From assembly GCA_026413225.1 (NCBI GenBank), contig JAPMTP010000044.1, positions 744,001-808,000 of the forward strand: 64,000 nucleotides of DNA. Reading direction: 5' to 3'. Shown here one piece after another: positions 52,311 to 64,000 of this stretch. Made by a program: the position numbers and the translations under genes. The stretch comes from Otis tarda. Its lineage: Eukaryota; Chordata; Aves; Otidiformes; Otididae. Under the pieces are notes generated by a model. The model made no database searches. It saw only the letters and a program-made list of their open reading frames with translations, and was not told the DNA's origin. Every line of letters starts with the position of its first letter. Within the stretch, counting starts at the first letter, position 1.

Positions 52311-53462
52311 TGTGGGGCAATGCTGACGCGGAAGTCGCGGACACTGCACATGACCAATATGATCAAGCAAATGCCCGATTTATTGTTGATACATCCCGGT
52401 TAATGTAGCCCTTCTAGTTTCGTATCATGCCCAAACTCTCTACTAATTGGCTAGCTATATCATGTACGCGCTTTTAGCTAAAATATGATTTGTTAAATCT
52501 CTTTGTTCATGCTCACGGTTCTTTCCACCTGCAATTAGCAGGAGAATGAGAGAGGGAACAAGATAACCACCCTACACCCCTCCCTCTTCTCAGGCTTAAC
52601 ATTATTTCTACCTCTTTCCCCTACTGAGTGGCACAGGGGGAGAGGGAATGGGGTCACGGTCAGTTCATCACGTGTTGCTTTATGCCGCTGTATCATCGTC
52701 GGGGGAAGAACTCCTTGCATTCCTCCTCTGCTCCAGCGTGGGGTCCCTCCCACGGGCCACAGTCCGTAGTGGAACTGCTCTGGCATGGGTCATCTCTTCC
52801 ACAGGGTGCAGTCCCTCCAGAACAGCTGTCCCAGCGGGCCCTCCACGGGCCACAGCCACCTTCAGGCCTCCACCTGCTCCGGTGTGGGGTCCTCCACGGG
52901 CTGCAGGGGATCTCTGCTCCTCTGTGGGCCTCCATGGGCTGCAGGGGGCAACCTCCTCCACCATGGTCGTCACCACAGGCTGCAGGGGAATCTTGGCCAG
53001 GAGCCGCGTTACTCCTCCCCCTCCTTCTTCACTGACCTTGGCGTCTGCAGCCGTTCCTCACAACAGGCTGGCAGACGCCTCTCAGGATCCTTTTACATCT
53101 TGTTCACTTCTCATCTCCTCTCCACTTCTTGCAGCCAGGCTGGGCCGAGTTGGGCCCAGTCGGCTGCCCAGCGGAGGCCAGAGGGTGAGGCCTGCAAGGC
53201 CCACAAGGCTCACGCCTCCCCTCTCTGTCCCCCGCTCAGCTGCTTCACATCTTCCCTCTCTTTTCCTGTTTTCCCCCTACTTAAATATGTTATCGCAGAG
53301 GCGTTATCACGGGACATTCTGCTACCAATTGGCTCGGCCTTGGCCAGCAGTGGGTCCTCCCTAGGCCCGGCCGAGTCCACTAAACAAAGGGGAGCGACTT
53401 CTAGCAGTTTCCTACAGAAGCTACCACCTTAGGCCCCCCCCCTCACTAACAAAACCAGAACA
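52311..53462 (-). mobile_element. ERVK-like LTR end plus truncated class III LTR (unit 3)
   Basis: Same composite and junctions as unit 1: ERVK-like part 52311-52532, class III part 52533-53462. It has several one-base indels relative to the other units (for example CCCAGCGGAGG at ~53168). Confidence 0.75.
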
Positions 53463-54465
53463 ACGGTTTAACTGCTGCACCTACAGCAGCAGCCATGACT
53501 GTAGCCTTTTCTTCTTCTAACATTTGCTCGGCAGCTTCCAGCAGTTGCCCTGTACTAGATCCTTTTGGCAGCACACTAAGGGCTCTCTTAGTTTTTTCAT
53601 TAGCATTATTAAAGGCAAGCGTATCTACGAACTTTGCTTTCATGTCATCATCCAGATCAGGGTGAGCCATAATTGCAGCGTGCAACCGATCGATAAATTT
53701 CCCATATGGTTCTGTGACGTAAAGGCAGGTCCGGATTTTCCATCGTGCACCCTAGCAAGCGCTCTATAAGCCAAATCTTGGCCCAGTGGTAACACTTCAG
53801 TAGCAAATTGCGCTTGCCAATCAGATCGTGTGAAGGGTCCCGCTCCCATCAGCATTTGAGTTTGCACCCCGAATAATGGATCAGCCTGTTGTCGAGGCGT
53901 TGCAGCTGCCCTGTCACAAGCAGTCTGCCAGTGCTGAAAGAACTGCAGCTGCTGTGACCATGGCAGAAGCATCTGGACAATCATTCTGATATCATAAGGA
54001 GTTAACAACTGTGACAAAAAAAAAATATGCTGCAACACAGACTGAGTGTATGATGATTTCAGCCCATACTGAGTAACTGCACTTTTAGCTTCCTTCAATA
54101 TTTTCCAGTCTAATGCTTGCCACACACTTCTCCCAGTATTATCGGTCACAACTGGAAATGCCATGGGAAAAGGCTGTCCTTCTATCACGGCATCTCAAAT
54201 CACCTCTTCCCACCGCACTATCGGATTCACATCCCCAGCCCCTCCCGCCGGCATCCCTTGCAAAGGTGCAAAAGGACTGATCTCACCCGATGCTCTGTTC
54301 GGAACGAACAGGTTGGACGCTGGCAGGTCTCGATGTGGCACAGGTGAAGGAGTTGACAAGTTTCCCAGTGACGCTTCTAGGTGAACATCTAGGGCTTCCA
54401 GCCTTTTTAGCGTCTCTTGCAGCTGTGTGTCCTTCAAGCCGGATGAATGCTCATCTCCCTCTAAC
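53463..54465 (-). pseudogene. gag: Retroviral gag fragment (unit 3)
   Basis: Shared TGA and A10 run, so the middle capsid frame (54188-53640) is open as in unit 1. One substitution (Gly to Arg in the first frame, ~54296) is private to this unit. Confidence 0.75.
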
Positions 54466-54563
54466 AGGGTCTCACCTCCCAAGGAGAATGAGGAAGGAAA
54501 ATAGAAGCAGGAAAGTCATGGGAAAGTTCCTTAGAAAAAGAAAGCGTACAGGAGATGGATGCA

Positions 54564-55884
54564 GGGTAACTACAGCCTGGTCAGCCTCAGCTCTGTGCCT
54601 GGCAAGGTCATGGAGCAGATTCTCCTGGAAACCATGCTAAGGCACGTGGAGAGCAAGGAGGTGGTCAGTGACAGCCAACATGGCTTCCCCAAGGGCAGAT
54701 CGTGCCTGACCAATTTGGTGGCCTTCTATTGTGGGTGACAGCATCGGTGGACAAAAGACGAGCAACGGATATCATCTACCTGGACTTCTGCAAGGGATTT
54801 GACACTGTCCCGCACGATATATTTCTCTCTAACCTGGATGGACCACTCAGTGGATGAGGAATTGGCTGGATGGCTTCACTCAGAGAGTGGTAGTCAATGT
54901 CCATGTGGAGACCGGTGACGAGTGGCGTCCTTCAGGGGTCCATGTTGGGCCCAGCCCTGTTCAACATCTTTGTCAGTAACATGGAGAGTGGGATAGAGTG
55001 CACCCTCAGCAAGTTTGCCGATGACACCAAGCTGTGTGGTGCCACCGACACGCTGGAAGGGAGGGATGCCATCAAGAGGGACCTTGACAGGCTGGAGAGG
55101 TGGGCCCATGCCAGCCTCATGAAGTTCAACCAGGCCAAGTGCAAGGTCCTGCACCTGGGTTGTGGCAATCCCAGGCACAAATACAGGCTGCGCGGAGAAT
55201 GGATTGAGAGCAGCCGTGAGGAGAAGGACATGGGAGTGCTGGTGGACGAGAAGCTCAACATGAGCCGGCAATATGCCCTTGCGGCCCAGAAGGCCAACCG
55301 CATCCTGGGCTGCATCAAGAGGAGCATGGCCAGCAGGCCCCTCTACTCTGCCCTGGTGAGACCCCACCTGGAGTACTGTGTCCAGTTCTGGAGCCTCCAA
55401 CACAAGAAGGACATGGGCCAGTTGGAGAATGTCCAGAGGAGGGCCACGAAGATGATAAGAGGGCTGGAGCACCTTTCCTATGAGGCCAGGCTGAGAGAGT
55501 TGGGGCTGTTCAGCCTGGAGAAGAGGAGGCTCCGGGGAGACCTGATAGCGGTCTTCCAGTACCTCAAGGGGGCCTACAAGAAAGATGGGGAGAGGCTGTT
55601 TAGCAGGGCCTGTTGTGATAGGAAGAGGGGTAACGGTTTCAAAATAGAGGGAGGTAGATTTAGATTGGATATTAGGAAAAAACATTTTACACTGAGGGTG
55701 GTAGAACACTGGAACAGGTTGCTCAGAAAGGTGGTGGAGGCCCCATCCCTGGAAACAATCAAGGCCAGGTTGGACGGGGCTCTGAGCAACCCGATCTAGT
55801 TGGGGATGTCTTTGCTTCTTGCAGGGGGTTTGGACTAGACAACCTTTGAAGGTCCCTTCCAACCCTAACCATTCTGTGATTCTT
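54564..55884 (+). mobile_element. CR1 LINE 3' half (unit 3)
   Basis: As in unit 1. The 300-codon frame is intact at 54897-55799. Confidence 0.9.
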
Positions 55885-57487
55885 AATAGGGTTGGTTTTT
55901 GGAAGCCCTAGAGTTGACATTTGCAAGAGAGTTCAAGGACACAACAATGAGCTGTTACTACTTCAGAAGAAGAAATGAAGAGAAAGTGTGGCCACTGCTG
56001 GGTTTAGTAAGAGGAGGAATAGATAGGTTTGAGGTACTCTTGGCCTTTGTCTTCTCCAGCAAGGTCTCTCCGTTGCGTGTGCCTAAAAGGCAGAGCCCAG
56101 CCAAAACACAGCAGTGGATGGAGATGAAGCCAGAGGTTACTTAGGTAAGGTCAATCCTTAAGAGTCCATTGCACCAGATGGGATGGATCTTAGGATGCTG
56201 AGAGACCAGGATGATGTCATAGCAAGGCTGTTCCGAGACATTTTGTGATGTCATAATGAGTGGAGGAAGCAAGAAGCAAATGTTGCATCCCTCTCCATGG
56301 AGCTGTCTGCAAGATGTCATGAGGCAGTGCTGAGAGACAGGCCAGCACCTGAAGGGTTCTCTTGGAGGCTGGTGGGGAATCCCTTTGAGCAGGTGAAAGG
56401 ACAGCAGAAGCCCACATGCAGGACAAGCGAACCTTTCCCTACTCATTCTGTTCAGGGCAGAGGGCAGAGGTGTTCAGCTGAGCACGTGGAGTAGCACAGG
56501 GAGAGCTCAGTTTCCCTTTCTCTTCACCAGCAGCTGGATTTTCCACCTGTCCTTTGGGTAGAATGGCACTTGTCCCACATACGTCCCTCCTCTGCGTGAC
56601 CTAAATCAGGGCAGTTGAATTGGGTTTGATGGCCAAGCGTGGGCTTGTAGTGCTACGCGAGACGCCAGGGCTCTGCAGCACAGCTGCATGCAGCTGGCAC
56701 AGACGGCAGCGGCCCTGTGCAGGAACCCCAGCCCCATTCAGAGCAGCGGTGTGACGGGCACCAGCCAGGGCATCTCAGACCAATTCAGTGCCTTTGGCCA
56801 GTGACTGAATCCCACCGCTGCAGAGACACAAGGTCTGTCCCTTCTCCATCCAGCAGACGTATGACAGCACATGAACACAAAACATCTCCCACGGAGGTCT
56901 CTGCAAGTGTTCCGGCACTCTCAAACCCTCCTGGTTCTTCTCTTCCCCATCCTTTAACCTTCCCATTGATGGATTAATCCAACAGGCTTCATGATGTTCC
57001 TGTATCACAGGATGCCCACACCCAAATGCACTTTCCAAATCCTCTCTTTCTTTGCTGGGATGGGCTTCACCTCCAGGCCAAACGTGCACCAATGTCCTCA
57101 GGCTGAGGAGCACACTGTTGTGGGAGACAAAGAAGCCATTCAAGTCCTCATGGTGAATTTCATGACCAGTGACCCTGGGAGTACCTGGAAGGGGAGCAAA
57201 TCAGCATGCCAAATATTGTGGAGGTTGCTGGAGGGTCTTGGGACACTTTGGGAAACAGGTCTGTGTAGATCGGGTGTCAGATGGGCCAACAATGGTGAAA
57301 CTCATTTGCATCTGTTACTCACCAAGAGGGAAGATCTGGTGAGGGATGTGAAAGCCAGAGTCAGCCTTAGTCTTCACGATCATTACATACCAGGGTCTCA
57401 CCTCCCAAGGAGAATGAGGAAGGAAAATAGAAAAGTGCAGATGCCCGACCTCCAAGGAGGAGGCTTTGACCTAGTCTTGTGATTTGT

Positions 57488-58641
57488 TGTGGGGCAATGC
57501 TGACGCGGAAGTCGCGGACACTGCACATGACCAATATGATCAAGCAAATGCCGATTTATTGTTGATACATCCCGGTTAATGTAGCCCTTCTAGTTTCGTA
57601 TCATGCCCAAACTCTCTACTAATTGGCTAGCTATATCATGTACGCGCTTTTAGCTAAAATATGATTTGTTAAATCTCTTTGTTCATGCTCACGGTTCTTT
57701 CCACCTGCAATTAGCAGGAGAATGAGAGAGGGAACAAGATAACCACCCTACACCCCTCCCTCTTCTCAGGCTTAACATTATTTCTACCTCTTTCCCCTAC
57801 TGAGTGGCACAGGGGGGAGAGGGAATGGGGGTCACGGTCAGTTCATCACGTGTTGCTTTATGCCGCTGTATCATCGTCGGGGGAAGAACTCCTTGCATTC
57901 CTCCTCTGCTCCAGCGTGGGGTCCCTCCCACGGGCCACAGTCCGTAGTGGAACTGCTCTGGCATGGGTCATCTCTTCCACAGGGTGCAGTCCCTCCAGAA
58001 CAGCTGTCCCAGCGGGCCCTCCACGGGCCACAGCCACCTTCAGGCCTCCACCTGCTCCGGTGTGGGGTCCTCCACGGGCTGCAGGGGGATCTCTGCTCCT
58101 CTGTGGGCCTCCATGGGCTGCAGGGGGCAACCTCCTCCACCATGGTCGTCACCACAGGCTGCAGGGGAATCTTGGCCAGGAGCCGCGTTACTCCTCCCCC
58201 TCCTTCTTCACTGACCTTGGCGTCTGCAGCCGTTCCTCACAACAGGCTGGCAGACGCCTCTCAGGATCCTTTTTACATCTTGTTCACTTCTCATCTCCTC
58301 TCCACTTCTTGCAGCCAGGCTGGGCCGAGTTGGGCCCAGTCGGCTGCCCGGCGGGAGGCCAGAGGGTGAGGCCTGCAAGGCCCACAAGGCTCACGCCTCC
58401 CCCTCTCTGTCCCCCGCTCAGCTGCTTCACATCTTCCCTCTCTTTTCCTGTTTTCCCCTACTTAAATATGTTATCGCAGAGGCGTTATCACGGGACATTC
58501 TGCTACCAATTGGCTCGGCCTTGGCCAGCAGTGGGTCCTCCCTAGGCCCGGCCGAGTCCACTAAACAAAGGGGAGCAACTTCTAGCAGTTTCCTACAGAA
58601 GCTACCACCTTAGGCCCCCCCTCACTAACAAAACCAGAACA
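57488..58641 (-). mobile_element. ERVK-like LTR end plus truncated class III LTR (unit 4)
   Basis: Same composite and junctions: ERVK-like part 57488-57708, class III part 57709-58641. Confidence 0.75.
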
Positions 58642-59643
58642 ACGGTTTAACTGCTGCACCTACAGCAGCAGCCATGACTGTAGCCTTTTCTTCTTCTAAC
58701 ATTTGCTCGGCAGCTTCCAGCAGTTGCCCTGTACTAGATCCTTTTGGCAGCACACTAAGGGCTCTCTTAGTTTTTTCATTAGCATTATTAAAGGCAAGCG
58801 TATCTACGAACTTTGCTTTCATGTCATCATCCAGATCAGGGTGAGCCATAATTGCAGCGTGCAACCGATCGATAAATTTCCCATATGGTTCTGTGACGTA
58901 AAGGCAGGTCCGGATTTTCCATCGTGCACCCTAGCAAGCGCTCTATAAGCCAAATCTTGGCCCAGTGGTAACACTTCAGTAGCAAATTGCGCTTGCCAAT
59001 CAGATCGTGTGAAGGGTCCCGCTCCCATCAGCATTTGAGTTTGCACCCCGAATAATGGATCAGCCTGTTGTCGAGGCGTTGCAGCTGCCCTGTCACAAGC
59101 AGTCTGCCAGTGCTGAAAGAACTGCAGCTGCTGTGACCATGGCAGAAGCATCTGGACAATCATTCTGATATCATAAGGAGTTAACAACTGTGACAAAAAA
59201 AAATATGCTGCAACACAGACTGACTGTATGATGATTTCAGCCCATACTGAGTAACTGCACTTTTAGCTTCCTTCAATATTTTCCAGTCTAATGCTTGCCA
59301 CACACTTCTCCCAGTATTATCGGTCACAACTGGAAATGCCATGGGAAAAGGCTGTCCTTCTATCACGGCATCTCAAATCACCTCTTCCCACCGCACTATC
59401 GGATTCACATCCCCAGCCCCTCCCGCCGGCATCCCTTGCAAAGGTGCAAAAGGACTGATCTCACCCGATGCTCCGTTCGGAACGAACAGGTTGGACGCTG
59501 GCAGGTCTCGATGTGGCACAGGTGAAGGAGTTGACAAGTTTCCCAGTGACGCTTCTAGGTGAACATCTAGGGCTTCCAGCCTTTTTAGCGTCTCTTGCAG
59601 CTGTGTGTCCTTCAAGCCGGATGAATGCTCATCTCCCTCTAAC
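58642..59643 (-). pseudogene. gag: Retroviral gag fragment (unit 4)
   Basis: Shared TGA. An A9 run near 59200 shifts the capsid frame, and a private C occurs near 59224 (TGACTGTATG where the others have TGAGTGTATG). Confidence 0.75.
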
Positions 59644-59743
59644 AGGGTCTCACCTCCCAAGGAGAATGAGGAAGGAAAATAGAAGCAGGAAAGTCATGGG
59701 AAAGTTCCTTAGAAAAAAAGAAAGCGTACAGGAGATGGATGCA

Positions 59744-61064
59744 GGGTAACTACAGCCTGGTCAGCCTCAGCTCTGTGCCTGGCAAGGTCATGGAGCAGAT
59801 TCTCCTGGAAACCATGCTAAGGCACGTGGAGAGCAAGGAGGTGGTCAGTGACAGCCAACATGGCTTCCCCAAGGGCAGATCGTGCCTGACCAATTTGGTG
59901 GCCTTCTATTGTGGGTGACAGCATCGGTGGACAAAAGACGAGCAACGGATATCATCTACCTGGACTTCTGCAAGGGATTTGACACTGTCCCGCACGATAT
60001 ATTTCTCTCTAACCTGGATGGACCACTCAGTGGATGAGGAATTGGCTGGATGGCTTCACTCAGAGAGTGGTAGTCAATGTCCATGTGGAGACCGGTGACG
60101 AGTGGCGTCCTTCAGGGGTCCATGTTGGGCCCAGCCCTGTTCAACATCTTTGTCAGTAACATGGAGAGTGGGATAGAGTGCACCCTCAGCAAGTTTGCCG
60201 ATGACACCAAGCTGTGTGGTGCCACCGACACGCTGGAAGGGAGGGATGCCATCAAGAGGGACCTTGACAGGCTGGAGAGGTGGGCCCATGCCAGCCTCAT
60301 GAAGTTCAACCAGGCCAAGTGCAAGGTCCTGCACCTGGGTTGTGGCAATCCCAGGCACAAATACAGGCTGCGCGGAGAATGGATTGAGAGCAGCCGTGAG
60401 GAGAAGGACATGGGAGTGCTGGTGGACGAGAAGCTCAACATGAGCCGGCAATATGCCCTTGCGGCCCAGAAGGCCAACCGCATCCTGGGCTGCATCAAGA
60501 GGAGCATGGCCAGCAGGCCCCTCTACTCTGCCCTGGTGAGACCCCACCTGGAGTACTGTGTCCAGTTCTGGAGCCTCCAACACAAGAAGGACATGGGCCA
60601 GTTGGAGAATGTCCAGAGGAGGGCCACGAAGATGATAAGAGGGCTGGAGCACCTTTCCTATGAGGCCAGGCTGAGAGAGTTGGGGCTGTTCAGCCTGGAG
60701 AAGAGGAGGCTCCGGGGAGACCTGATAGCGGTCTTCCAGTACCTCAAGGGGGCCTACAAGAAAGATGGGGAGAGGCTGTTTAGCAGGGCCTGTTGTGATA
60801 GGAAGAGGGGTAACGGTTTCAAAATAGAGGGAGGTAGATTTAGATTGGATATTAGGAAAAAACATTTTACACTGAGGGTGGTAGAACACTGGAACAGGTT
60901 GCTCAGAAAGGTGGTGGAGGCCCCATCCCTGGAAACAATCAAGGCCAGGTTGGACGGGGCTCTGAGCAACCCGATCTAGTTGGGGATGTCTTTGCTTCTT
61001 GCAGGGGGTTTGGACTAGACAACCTTTGAAGGTCCCTTCCAACCCTAACCATTCTGTGATTCTT
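59744..61064 (+). mobile_element. CR1 LINE 3' half (unit 4)
   Basis: As in unit 1. The 300-codon frame is intact at 60077-60979. Confidence 0.9.
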
Positions 61065-62667
61065 AATAGGGTTGGTTTTTGGAAGCCCTAGAGTTGACAT
61101 TTGCAAGAGAGTTCAAGGACACAACAATGAGCTGTTACTACTTCAGAAGAAGAAATGAAGAGAAAGTGTGGCCACTGCTGGGTTTAGTAAGAGGAGGAAT
61201 AGATAGGTTTGAGGTACTCTTGGCCTTTGTCTTCTCCAGCAAGGTCTCTCCGTTGCGTGTGCCTAAAAGGCAGAGCCCAGCCAAAACACAGCAGTGGATG
61301 GAGATGAAGCCAGAGGTTACTTAGGTAAGGTCAACCCTTAAGAGTCCATTGCACCAGATGGGATGGATCTTAGGATGCTGAGAGACCAGGATGATGTCAT
61401 AGCAAGGCTGTTCCGAGACATTTTGTGATGTCATAATGAGTGGAGGAAGCAAGAAGCAAATGTTGCATCCCTCTCCATGGAGCTGTCTGCAAGATGTCAT
61501 GAGGCAGTGCTGAGAGACAGGCCAGCACCTGAAGGGTTCTCTTGGAGGCTGGTGGGGAATCCCTTTGAGCAGGTGAAAGGACAGCAGAAGCCCACATGCA
61601 GGACAAGCGAACCTTTCCCTACTCATTCTGTTCAGGGCAGAGGGCAGAGGTGTTCAGCTGAGCACGTGGAGTAGCACAGGGAGAGCTCAGTTTCCCTTTC
61701 TCTTCACCAGCAGCTGGATTTTCCACCTGTCCTTTGGGTAGAATGGCACTTGTCCCACATACGTCCCTCCTCTGCGTGACCTAAATCAGGGCAGTTGAAT
61801 TGGGTTTGATGGCCAAGCGTGGGCTTGTAGTGCTACGCGAGACGCCAGGGCTCTGCAGCACAGCTGCATGCAGCTGGCACAGACGGCAGCGGCCCTGTGC
61901 AGGAACCCCAGCCCCATTCAGAGCAGCGGTGTGACGGGCACCAGCCAGGGCATCTCAGACCAATTCAGTGCCTTTGGCCAGTGACTGAATCCCACCGCTG
62001 CAGAGACACAAGGTCTGTCCCTTCTCCATCCAGCAGACGTATGACAGCACATGAACACAAAACATCTCCCACGGAGGTCTCTGCAAGTGTTCCGGCACTC
62101 TCAAACCCTCCTGGTTCTTCTCTTCCCCATCCTTTAACCTTCCCATTGATGGATTAATCCAACAGGCTTCATGATGTTCCTGTATCACAGGATGCCCACA
62201 CCCAAATGCACTTTCCAAATCCTCTCTTTCTTTGCTGGGATGGGCTTCACCTCCAGGCCAAACGTGCACCAATGTCCTCAGGCTGAGGAGCACACTGTTG
62301 TGGGAGACAAAGAAGCCATTCAAGTCCTCATGGTGAATTTCATGACCAGTGACCCTGGGAGTACCTGGAAGGGGAGCAAATCAGCATGCCAAATATTGTG
62401 GAGGTTGCTGGAGGGTCTTGGGACACTTTGGGAAACAGGTCTGTGTAGATCGGGTGTCAGATGGGCCAACAATGGTGAAACTCATTTGCATCTGTTACTC
62501 ACCAAGAGGGAAGATCTGGTGAGGGATGTGAAAGCCAGAGTCAGCCTTAGTCTTCACGATCATTACATACCAGGGTCTCACCTCCCAGTGAGAATGAGGA
62601 AGGAAAATAGAAAAGTGCAGATGCCCGACCTCCAAGGAGGAGGCTTTGACCTAGTCTTGTGATTTGT

Positions 62668-63821
62668 TGTGGGGCAATGCTGACGCGGAAGTCGCGGACA
62701 CTGCACATGACCAATATGATCAAGCAAATGCCGATTTATTGTTGATACATCCCGGTTAATGTAGCCCTTCTAGTTTCGTATCATGCCCAAACTCTCTACT
62801 AATTGGCTAGCTATATCATGTACGCGCTTTTAGCTAAAATATGATTTGTTAAATCTCTTTGTTCATGCTCACGGTTCTTTCCACCTGCAATTAGCAGGAG
62901 AATGAGAGAGGGAACAAGATAACCACCCTACACCCCTCCCTCTTCTCAGGCTTAACATTATTTCTACCTCTTTCCCCTACTGAGTGGCACAGGGGGGAGA
63001 GGGAATGGGGGTCACGGTCAGTTCATCACGTGTTGCTTTATGCCGCTGTATCATCGTCGGGGGAAGAACTCCTTGCATTCCTCCTCTGCTCCAGCGTGGG
63101 GTCCCTCCCACGGGCCACAGTCCGTAGTGGAACTGCTCTGGCATGGGTCATCTCTTCCACAGGGTGCAGTCCCTCCAGAACAGCTGTCCCAGCGGGCCCT
63201 CCACGGGCCACAGCCACCTTCAGGCCTCCACCTGCTCCGGTGTGGGGTCCTCCACGGGCTGCAGGGGGATCTCTGCTCCTCTGTGGGCCTCCATGGGCTG
63301 CAGGGGGCAACCTCCTCCACCATGGTCGTCACCACAGGCTGCAGGGGAATCTTGGCCAGGAGCCGCGTTACTCCTCCCCCTCCTTCTTCACTGACCTTGG
63401 CGTCTGCAGCCGTTCCTCACAACAGGCTGGCAGACGCCTCTCAGGATCCTTTTTACATCTTGTTCACTTCTCATCTCCTCTCCACTTCTTGCAGCCAGGC
63501 TGGGCCGAGTTGGGCCCAGTCGGCTGCCCGGCGGGAGGCCAGAGGGTGAGGCCTGCAAGGCCCACAAGGCTCACGCCTCCCCCTCTCTGTCCCCCGCTCA
63601 GCTGCTTCACATCTTCCCTCTCTTTTCCTGTTTTCCCCTACTTAAATATGTTATCGCAGAGGCGTTATCACGGGACATTCTGCTACCAATTGGCTCGGCC
63701 TTGGCCAGCAGTGGGTCCTCCCTAGGCCCGGCCGAGTCCACTAAACAAAGGGGAGCGACTTCTAGCAGTTTCCTACAGAAGCTACCACCTTAGGCCCCCC
63801 CTCACTAACAAAACCAGAACA
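62668..63821 (-). mobile_element. ERVK-like LTR end plus truncated class III LTR (unit 5)
   Basis: Same composite and junctions: ERVK-like part 62668-62888, class III part 62889-63821. Confidence 0.75.
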
Positions 63822-64000
63822 ACGGTTTAACTGCTGCACCTACAGCAGCAGCCATGACTGTAGCCTTTTCTTCTTCTAACATTTGCTCGGCAGCTTCCAG
63901 CAGTTGCCCTGTACTAGATCCTTTTGGCAGCACACTAAGGGCTCTCTTAGTTTTTTCATTAGCATTATTAAAGGCAAGCGTATCTACGAACTTTGCTTTC
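63822..64000 (-). pseudogene. gag: Retroviral gag fragment (unit 5, cut by the window edge)
   Basis: Only the C-terminal capsid-like part (the MAAAVGAAVKP end) is inside the window. Confidence 0.65.

Larger units (their letters stand above)
50801..55989 (+). repeat. Macrosatellite unit 3 (5189 bp), with ancestral-type segment
   Basis: This unit keeps an 11-bp segment (ATACCATCAGG, ~51785) missing from units 1, 2, 4 and 5 but present in the copies at 1370 and 18540. Nearby it also reads AAAACCACTTTCAAAATCC in place of AAATGCACTTTCCAAATCC. As a result a 258-codon frame (51529-52305) is unbroken only here. It also has single-base indels at ~51210, 52374, 52910 and in the class III LTR. Confidence 0.95.
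55990..61169 (+). repeat. Macrosatellite unit 4 (5180 bp)
   Basis: Has the 11-bp deletion, but shares the TTCCGGCAC variant (~56910) with units 3 and 5, unlike units 1 and 2. Confidence 0.95.
61170..64000 (+). repeat. Macrosatellite unit 5 (partial, runs off the window)
   Basis: The first 2831 bases of a fifth unit, near-identical to unit 4. It has a private change at ~62587 (CCCAGTGAGAATG where the others have CCCAAGGAGAATG). The array therefore extends beyond the window. Confidence 0.95.

Noticed and set aside
40441-64000. CRISPR-like or plasmid-like interpretation of the regular array
   Set aside because: Units are 5.18 kb eukaryotic retroelement composites with no spacers; the regularity is that of a macrosatellite.

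Overview
This window is vertebrate nuclear DNA, and almost certainly from a bird. It is dense in CR1 LINEs with the avian 3' end (ATTCTGTG-type repeats). It carries avian-type class III (ERVL-like) LTRs, and its one clearly intact host gene is an olfactory receptor of the OR14-like type that is expanded in birds. There are no bacterial features, CRISPR arrays, or rRNA or tRNA genes. The species cannot be named from the sequence.

Layout. 1-2150: a permuted, inverted copy of a ~1.85 kb repeat monomer whose tandem form appears at the right end of the window. 2230-3500: an OR-flank-like repeat, a degenerate ERVL integrase tail and an unidentified open frame. 3535-4740: a broken RIMBP3-like coiled-coil gene (minus strand) with a three-fold 56-bp promoter-like repeat. 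5400-8880: remains of a gammaretrovirus-like (class I) provirus on the minus strand, split by a clean 1132-bp solo LTR. 9500-14250: a second RIMBP3-like locus on the plus strand, with its own three-fold 55-bp promoter repeat and a duplicated 3' end. 14480-20600: CR1 fragments, pieces of the 1.85 kb monomer in both orientations, and another 1132-bp LTR. 20.6-27.5 kb: mostly unique sequence around the intact olfactory receptor (23266-24201, minus).

27850-34918 is a complete and apparently very young class III provirus. It has two 620-bp LTRs that look identical, a 5-bp target duplication, a tRNA-Lys primer site, open gag and pol in one frame separated by a single amber codon, and no env. It sits inside a CR1 LINE whose two halves flank it (27574-27849 and 34919-37140). 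37.2-40.0 kb holds low-copy duplicated sequence, another CR1 tail and an LTR.

From 40.4 kb to the window end is a head-to-tail macrosatellite: four full units of 5180, 5180, 5189 and 5180 bp, and a fifth that runs off the edge. Each unit combines the old monomer (itself partly a decayed CR1), a scrap of ERVK-like LTR, a truncated class III LTR, a dead retroviral gag fragment and a second CR1 3' half. The shared defects show that the composite was assembled first and amplified afterwards. I found no new enzymatic system. The notable items are the composite macrosatellite, the young gag-UAG-pol provirus, and the paired RIMBP3-like loci with repeated CArG/GC boxes.
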